A DNA stretch of 47,384 nucleotides from Bacillota bacterium (lineage in GTDB: Bacteria > Bacillota > Clostridia > Clostridiales > Caloramatoraceae), in the NCBI GenBank assembly GCA_023415335.1, contig JAEZLD010000057.1, forward strand, positions 1 through 47,384. The letters are read 5' to 3'. Each line of letters begins with the position of its first letter. Positions within the stretch are counted from its first letter, which is position 1. Made by a program: the position numbers and the translations under genes. A model generated the notes under the pieces. That model searched no databases, was not told the origin of the DNA, and saw only the letters and a program-made list of their open reading frames with translations. This document shows, one piece after another, positions 42,954-47,384 of the stretch.

Positions 42954-44414
42954 TTATAGCTTTGGCCCAGTAAGGCACCATAGATCGTATAACACATTCT
43001 GCTTTATATCATTGAAAACTTTCTTAAGTCCTGCTTCATTTTCTGCCTGAAAGTAATATGCATCTCCTATGCCGCATGCGTCCCTTATTTTCCTTATTCC
43101 ATTGGCTATTTCACTGGGTCTATCAGTAAAACCAATCAGATAGACCTTGGCAAAGCCCGTATTCTTATATAAACCTCCTATTTCTGTTACATATTTATCA
43201 CTTATGGCATGAGTATCATTCCCCAGACCTACTATTCGTCCGTCCCTGGTGTTCCAAAAGTCTCCGGTTCTCTGCACATCACCGTCATTTGTTTTATAAC
43301 CAATCGTATAATCTCTTGCCACTCTTGTATAATACTCCTCCTCATCCTCCTGGTACCACCATCCCCCATAATAGTAATCTCCCCTTACATTAGGCATGGA
43401 GTAGCTGTCTGAAAGAGTCGCATAGGTTGTTGCTCCATCAACCAATAATATTACATAATTCATTGGAGTTACACCTGTCGCTGCCTGTGCATTTCTATGG
43501 TTATTCAGAAGGTGATATGCCCTTCTTAGTCCATCACCAGTATTTGTGCCCCCATTTGCTCCTCTTTGCCGGATTGTCTCTATAAAAGCATTAAGACTGC
43601 TAAGCCCTGTTTTAGCATTGTAAAACCTATCCATACAATTATTAGCAGTAGTTGAAAAAGGGACCATTGTTACATCTATGTTATCCTCATTGCTGAAACC
43701 ATTTATTAACGTTTTGGATTCAGCTACCAATATACTTATTCTACTCTTTCCATTCATCCTCTCATCCATACTTCCAGATACATCTAATATCATTGCTACA
43801 TTTGCTATGGCGTCCTGGGGCCTTGCATCATTTCGATAGGCAATAGCTGTTGCAGGATTCACATCCGTACCATAGTTTACTACCTGCAGGGCATTAAGGT
43901 CCTCCAGACCTGTCATCACAGTCATAGGTGCTCCCCTGTTTACAGAGCAGTTTATTGTAAACTTAAGCATGTTGTCGTTTTCAGTTCTGTTTACTTTGTT
44001 AAAAACAAATGAAAATATAACATTTTCCTGTGCTTCAAATAATATGTTTTTTTTATGGGTTCCTCCTTCATATACATAGTTAACTATTTGGGTTCCCATA
44101 ACAGCAGGATTTCCACCACCTGCAGCCTTTAAAACCACCTGTTCAACTCCAATATAGCTCCAGCCCTCTGTCAGGTTATCAGGGCGGAAGCTGGACGCAG
44201 GAAGTGTAAATACTGCAGTAGCATATCTTATAGTAGAGTTTGTCTTTTGGTATATCTTCCTTGCAGAAGCCTGTATGTCAAACTCGTTTACAGAACTCTT
44301 TAACGACCGATTTGCAAAGCCTACAAGCGAAAAGGCTATGATTCCTATTATGCCTGCAATTGCAAGAGTTACTATAATTTCAATTAGTGTAAAGCCCTTA
44401 ACCTTACTTTTCAT
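42954..44414 (-). CDS. GspJ/PilW-like prepilin carrying a VWA domain (cassette 1)
   Basis: 486 residues from ATG 44414 (GGAGGATGAGG upstream). KVKG-FTLIEIIVTLAI leader, FDIQASARKIYQKTNSTIRY pilin body. VWA metal site D211-V-S-G-S, GGTNTGDG and LLVDGATT, all present as in the 32611 paralog; pilin and VWA parts are joined by the shared VNYGTDVNPATAIAYRND linker. The most variable stretch between the two paralogs is the insert before the last helix (YYYGGWWYQEDEEEYY here). A likely metal-dependent adhesin at the pilus tip. 17 bases after the K-like gene. Confidence 0.9.
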   Translation of the reverse strand: MKSKVKGFTLIEIIVTLAIAGIIGIIAFSLVGFANRSLKSSVNEFDIQASARKIYQKTNSTIRYATAVFTLPASSFRPDNLTEGWSYIGVEQVVLKAAGGGNPAVMGTQIVNYVYEGGTHKKNILFEAQENVIFSFVFNKVNRTENDNMLKFTINCSVNRGAPMTVMTGLEDLNALQVVNYGTDVNPATAIAYRNDARPQDAIANVAMILDVSGSMDERMNGKSRISILVAESKTLINGFSNEDNIDVTMVPFSTTANNCMDRFYNAKTGLSSLNAFIETIRQRGANGGTNTGDGLRRAYHLLNNHRNAQAATGVTPMNYVILLVDGATTYATLSDSYSMPNVRGDYYYGGWWYQEDEEEYYTRVARDYTIGYKTNDGDVQRTGDFWNTRDGRIVGLGNDTHAISDKYVTEIGGLYKNTGFAKVYLIGFTDRPSEIANGIRKIRDACGIGDAYYFQAENEAGLKKVFNDIKQNVLYDLWCLTGPKL

Positions 44415-44431
44415 TACCTCATCCTCCCATA

Positions 44432-44926
44432 TTATTCTTGTTTCCATGTCCTATCATCAGGGTCATCATATGGAAATTTCATTGATATAGACTTAGAAAT
44501 ATTTGAATTCGTAAGAGTTGCTTTACACCAAACCTTTATCCACCTATCCCCCCCTGCGTTTTCAAATGCAGAAACCTTTACATCCACACTTCCTCCGTCT
44601 AAACTCAGGGTATCTGTTAACGCGTAGCTTGTATTGAGAACAGGCATTATTCCACTATCCTTAGAAAATCTATTATGAAGCAGCGTATCACTGACACCAC
44701 CTACTCCTGGCTGAAGCAGTGCTGCAGTTGCAATATTCACCCCTGATAACGCAAGATAGTAGGCCTTTATATTCCTCTCCTGATTTTTTGCCTGTAATAG
44801 GTTTGAATAATACAGGCTAAGAGTACATGAAAGAAATATAGCTATCATTAAAAATGCAAATATTACATAAACATACCCAATACCTTTTGTTTTACTTTGC
44901 TTTATATCAATTATTATAGCTTTCAT
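44432..44926 (-). CDS. GspK/PilX-like minor prepilin, short form (cassette 1)
   Basis: 164 residues. KTKG-IGYVYVIFAFLMIAIFL leader with Gly at +2 and Tyr at the Glu5 position. QAKNQERNIKAYYLALSGVNIATAALLQPGVGG matches the 34085 paralog nearly residue for residue. ATG 44926 follows GAAAGG and GAGGAGG; an out-of-frame ATG sits between. It is the first gene of the cassette and the presumed tip-capping subunit. Confidence 0.83.
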   Translation of the reverse strand: MKAIIIDIKQSKTKGIGYVYVIFAFLMIAIFLSCTLSLYYSNLLQAKNQERNIKAYYLALSGVNIATAALLQPGVGGVSDTLLHNRFSKDSGIMPVLNTSYALTDTLSLDGGSVDVKVSAFENAGGDRWIKVWCKATLTNSNISKSISMKFPYDDPDDRTWKQE

Positions 44927-44991
44927 TACCTTTCATTACCTCCTCATGCAGTCTTAATAATCACATTGGATTATATTCCTATATTTGTAAT

Positions 44992-45000
44992 ATTATAACA
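44992..45000 (-). promoter_or_regulatory. Extended -10 promoter of pilin cassette 1
   Basis: TGT-TATAAT on the minus strand (44992-45000). No clear -35, which extended -10 promoters can do without. It lies 66 bases before the start at 44926. Confidence 0.5.
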
Positions 45001-45047
45001 TTTTTATAAACATAATTCCTATATAATTATAAAATATTCCTGAAAAT

Positions 45048-45091
45048 AAAAAATAACTGTTCATGTTTCGAATCACAAACAGCTATTTTTT
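45048..45091 (-). terminator. Terminator of the GNAT-MFS operon
   Basis: AAAAAATAACTGTT / AACAGCTATTTTTT, one mismatch, 16-base loop, T-run on both strands. It ends the operon read from the right, 120 bases after the MFS stop. Confidence 0.7.
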
Positions 45092-45212
45092 CAGCATATG
45101 CAGCTGGTTACAGCCTGAGGTTTCCTTATTCATACTTTGCTATAGCTATTATTATATAGTGATTATCTTACCTTATATAAAGAGTCTATACAACAATAAA
45201 TAAATTAGACTA

Positions 45213-46418
45213 TTATCTGATATTCTTTTTTAAATAACCAAATATAAATATGACCGGTGAAAAAATAACAGCTGAAATGATAAAGATAAATCTCACAGGT
45301 ATAAAAACAGTTAACATTCCCATTAAAGGACCACTGCCAATCTGTCCTAAAGATCCAAGCTGGCCCTTTATTGATATAAGGGTGGCCCTGTTTGTACTGT
45401 CCGTAATTAAATTATTAAACCATATGTTTTCAAAAGGCTCAATCATATTCCTTGATAAATTGATAATTATAATAAGAAGCATTAAAATGTATCCATTATT
45501 AATAGTGGTAATTAAACATAGTCCAGCAGCAACGATGCAGCATAAATAAATCAGTATTCTGTTTATTGTTATAGTATTAGTATTTTCGGCTATATGTTCA
45601 ATTTTACTGAATGTAAGGTATCCTATTATAGAAGTAATGGCAGCTATTGCTCCAAATATATATGTACCGTTAGAGGACAAAAACTCCCTGGTCTGCAGGA
45701 TATACGCTCCCCACAGGCGGTCATAGCCCTCACTATATAGTCCGAAAAACAGTTCTATTACAAATAAAAGAGTTAGCGTGTGATTAGTTTTTAATATAGA
45801 AAAGATATTATTAAATGTAACCATTAAATAATTCCTTGGATACTTTTCTATGCATTTCTTATATGGCTTCTCTGTCATAAAAAATATTAAAAGAATGGAT
45901 AATAGAATTAATAACAAACCACCAAAGATGATAGGTGTGTTTAATGATATCTTAGCTAAAGCAACACTTACAACAATTCCAATAAACTGTCCAACAAAAG
46001 AATTCTTAGCACCTGATATAAACAAGGCCTCATTTTCGGTTTCATCTATAACCCAGGCATCCAATGCTCCACTTATGCATGTATATCCCAGCCCCCATAT
46101 AACCTGTGCAATGGCTATAGCTAAAAAGCTAGGTACTGATCCTTCCAAAATAAAACCGCACCCAACTAAAGAAAATCCAAGAATTATGGAAAGCTTACGA
46201 CTAACACCATCAGCTATCATGCCAGTAGGAATTTCAAAAACAAAACAGGTTATCTCAAGACAGGTGCCTATTAATACAAGCTGTAAAGGAGTTAGCTTTG
46301 CAACCTCAATTTGATAAAGCATATTCATTGTAAAAACTGTAGTTGTTGCAAAACCGAATAAAAATCTAATAATATTATATAGCTTTTCCTGGTTCATATA
46401 AGACTGTTTCATTATCAT
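45213..46418 (-). CDS. MFS transporter, drug-efflux-like
   Basis: 401 residues, 12 membrane helices. Motif A-like loop between helices 2 and 3 (GMIADGVSRKLSIILG); a negatively charged patch WVIDETEN around residue 120. The family cannot be assigned further; drug/H+ antiporters of this size are common. The ATG at 46418 follows AAGGAG. It starts 24 bases after the GNAT stop, so the two are one operon, which suggests a shared antibiotic-protection role (inference). Confidence 0.82.
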   Translation of the reverse strand: MIMKQSYMNQEKLYNIIRFLFGFATTTVFTMNMLYQIEVAKLTPLQLVLIGTCLEITCFVFEIPTGMIADGVSRKLSIILGFSLVGCGFILEGSVPSFLAIAIAQVIWGLGYTCISGALDAWVIDETENEALFISGAKNSFVGQFIGIVVSVALAKISLNTPIIFGGLLLILLSILLIFFMTEKPYKKCIEKYPRNYLMVTFNNIFSILKTNHTLTLLFVIELFFGLYSEGYDRLWGAYILQTREFLSSNGTYIFGAIAAITSIIGYLTFSKIEHIAENTNTITINRILIYLCCIVAAGLCLITTINNGYILMLLIIIINLSRNMIEPFENIWFNNLITDSTNRATLISIKGQLGSLGQIGSGPLMGMLTVFIPVRFIFIISAVIFSPVIFIFGYLKKNIR

Positions 46419-46442
46419 ATGTACTGTTCTCCTTGAACTAAT

Positions 46443-47015
46443 CTATTTTTCCGTTTCTCCTGAATACCCCATAAGAACACTGTCTGTATATCTTCTTTCA
46501 TAAAGATCCCTGTTTTTTATCCTTCCAATAACATGAAACCCTGCTTTTTCATAACATCGAATAGCTCTGATATTTAATGCATTGGGGTCTATAAGAAGAA
46601 TATCGCAGTTTGTAGTTTGGAAAACTCTTTGAATTAATACTCTTATGCTTTCTGTGCCAATTCCTCTATTCAGAAGGTTTTGTCCACCAAGAAAAATATC
46701 GGCCGCATAAGGATGCATATAATTTGACTTTATGTACTCCTCCCATTCTCCTAGTCCATATTCATCATAATCAACCGAATAATACTGAAGATATCCAACT
46801 GCAGTATCCTTTGCCATAATAATCATAGGAACGATGGCATCTTCCTTTTTCTTTTCTGCATTTATAACTCTGGGCTGGTACTTTTTCCTTACTTCTTCTA
46901 AGGTTACCGGATGCTTTGAGTAAAATCGGGTAACCTCAGAATCCTTAAACCATTCTGCTAGCAGCAAATAATCCTGGTCATTATCATCCATTAATCTTAA
47001 TTGAATATCTTTCAT
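46443..47015 (-). CDS. GNAT acetyltransferase related to AAC(6')-type aminoglycoside acetyltransferases
   Basis: 190 residues from ATG 47015 (GGAGG five bases upstream; a TTG four codons earlier is less likely). The acetyl-CoA loop reads LNRGIGTESIRVLI (Q/RxxGxG). DILLIDPNALNIRAIRCYEKAGF is the block shared by AAC(6')-Ie-type enzymes, whose pattern is DPHKNNPRAIRAYQKSGF. Known family members N-acetylate aminoglycosides; whether this one does is unproven. It could also act on another amine. A leader hairpin precedes it. Confidence 0.8.
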   Translation of the reverse strand: MKDIQLRLMDDNDQDYLLLAEWFKDSEVTRFYSKHPVTLEEVRKKYQPRVINAEKKKEDAIVPMIIMAKDTAVGYLQYYSVDYDEYGLGEWEEYIKSNYMHPYAADIFLGGQNLLNRGIGTESIRVLIQRVFQTTNCDILLIDPNALNIRAIRCYEKAGFHVIGRIKNRDLYERRYTDSVLMGYSGETEK

Positions 47016-47045
47016 ACTTACCTCCAATTATATTCATATTGTTAG

Positions 47046-47139
47046 AGCCCCATAATCATCTGCATCCATAGTCTTAACAGATGCAGTTGCAAATGATTAG
47101 GGCTTGTCCTATATCCCTGCTGCAATTATGATTATTATA
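47046..47139 (-). promoter_or_regulatory. Leader of the GNAT-MFS operon: TATAAT box and large three-part hairpin
   Basis: TATAAT (minus, 47134-47139), without a clear -35, is followed by a hairpin at 47046-47104: AGCCC/GGGCT, TAATCAT/ATGATTA and CTGCATC/GATGCAG, 19 pairs with a six-base bulge. There is no T-run after it, and the ribosome site is 20 bases downstream. An upstream AGGG could instead pair with the CCCT of the outer stem, so alternative folds exist. Nothing else stands out in the 338-base gap to 47354. Confidence 0.5.
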
Positions 47140-47353
47140 CATTAACAGTTATCCATAATATAGTGAATTTTTTATTTTATGTAAAATTTCTTATGTCATG
47201 ACTATCCTTACAAATACTTATATCATCAGTTTATATAAAAAACATGTATTCAAACCGTACCATATCCTTCACAAATAAAGTGACAGACACAACTTTTTTA
47301 AAAAAACATATTATGAATAATAATTATATAGACATTTATTTGGAGGATTACTC

Positions 47354-47384
47354 ATGGATTGGTTTATTAATATTAATCCGGTTT
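47354..47384 (+). CDS. Start of a plus-strand gene cut by the window edge, possibly a ZIP metal transporter
   Basis: ATG at 47354 preceded by GGAGGATTACTC. Only MDWFININPV is visible. It resembles the opening of bacterial ZIP-family transporters, whose first helix follows a short aromatic leader and an N-P pair, but ten residues cannot settle this. Confidence 0.4.
   Translation, partial: MDWFININPV

Noticed and set aside
45090..45180. Sequence resembling a c-di-GMP-I riboswitch (GCAAAG, ACAGCC-like, AGGTTTCC) near the pilin operon
   Set aside because: The required GACGCAAAGC core and the ordered pairings are missing on both strands, and the terminator at 45048 separates it from the pilin genes.
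1..47384. CRISPR array, rRNA, tRNA
   Set aside because: I saw no regularly spaced repeats, no rRNA blocks and no cloverleaf with T-loop and CCA-adjacent acceptor, though I could not run a search.

Overview
The window looks like chromosome of a low-GC, anaerobic, spore-former-type Firmicute (class Clostridia). The basis is AT-rich intergenic DNA, strong GGAGG-type ribosome binding sites, frequent TTG/GTG starts, the glgC-glgD-glgA order, the Mrp/DUF134-NifX pair and Gram-positive-style prepilins. I cannot name the genus. Almost everything is on the minus strand. Only five genes outside the insertion sequence run on plus: the M42 peptidase, a DUF5658 membrane protein, a protein of unknown function at 20714, and the last partial gene at the right edge (the fifth plus-strand unit is the IS transposase itself).

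Region by region: 1-2602 is the end of a surface-polysaccharide cluster (initiating sugar transferase cut by the window edge, DegT-type aminotransferase, CpsB-type PHP tyrosine phosphatase). 2770-6459 holds an MscS channel, an M42 aminopeptidase and an Fe-S/metallocluster operon (mrp plus DUF134-NifX) with a sharp palindromic operator on its promoter. 6635-10793 is a glycogen operon (glgC-glgD-glgA). 11011-18784 is a galactoside-use locus (AraC regulator, ABC sugar transporter, LacZ) followed by a small P-II-like gene. 18916-21247 has a short pyruvate kinase without its C-terminal domain, a rhomboid protease and an unknown gene. 21289-22825 is an intact IS3-family (IS150-type) element.

22840-28032 is a type IV pilus core operon (pilD-pilM-pilN-pilO), followed by a secreted/membrane VWA protein. 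28315-30960 is an unusual fusion of a TetM-like ribosome GTPase to a YacP/Rae1-type NYN endoribonuclease. 31129-44926 is the most striking part: twelve minor-prepilin genes arranged as four separate three-gene cassettes. Each has its own promoter and terminator, and each encodes one GspK/PilX-like, one GspI/PilV-like and one GspJ/PilW-like subunit. Two cassettes carry a von Willebrand A domain on the J-like subunit and a LamG-like domain on the I-like subunit; the other two carry Ig-like domains on the J-like subunit and a beta-solenoid-like ectodomain on the K-like one. The order is VWA-type, Ig-type, Ig-type, VWA-type. I infer that these are interchangeable pilus-tip adhesin complexes served by one machine; the ATPases, platform protein and major pilin are not in the window.

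45213-47015 is a two-gene drug-resistance-like operon (GNAT acetyltransferase, MFS efflux) preceded by a large leader hairpin, and the right edge holds the first codons of a plus-strand gene, possibly a ZIP metal transporter. No rRNA, tRNA or CRISPR array was seen.
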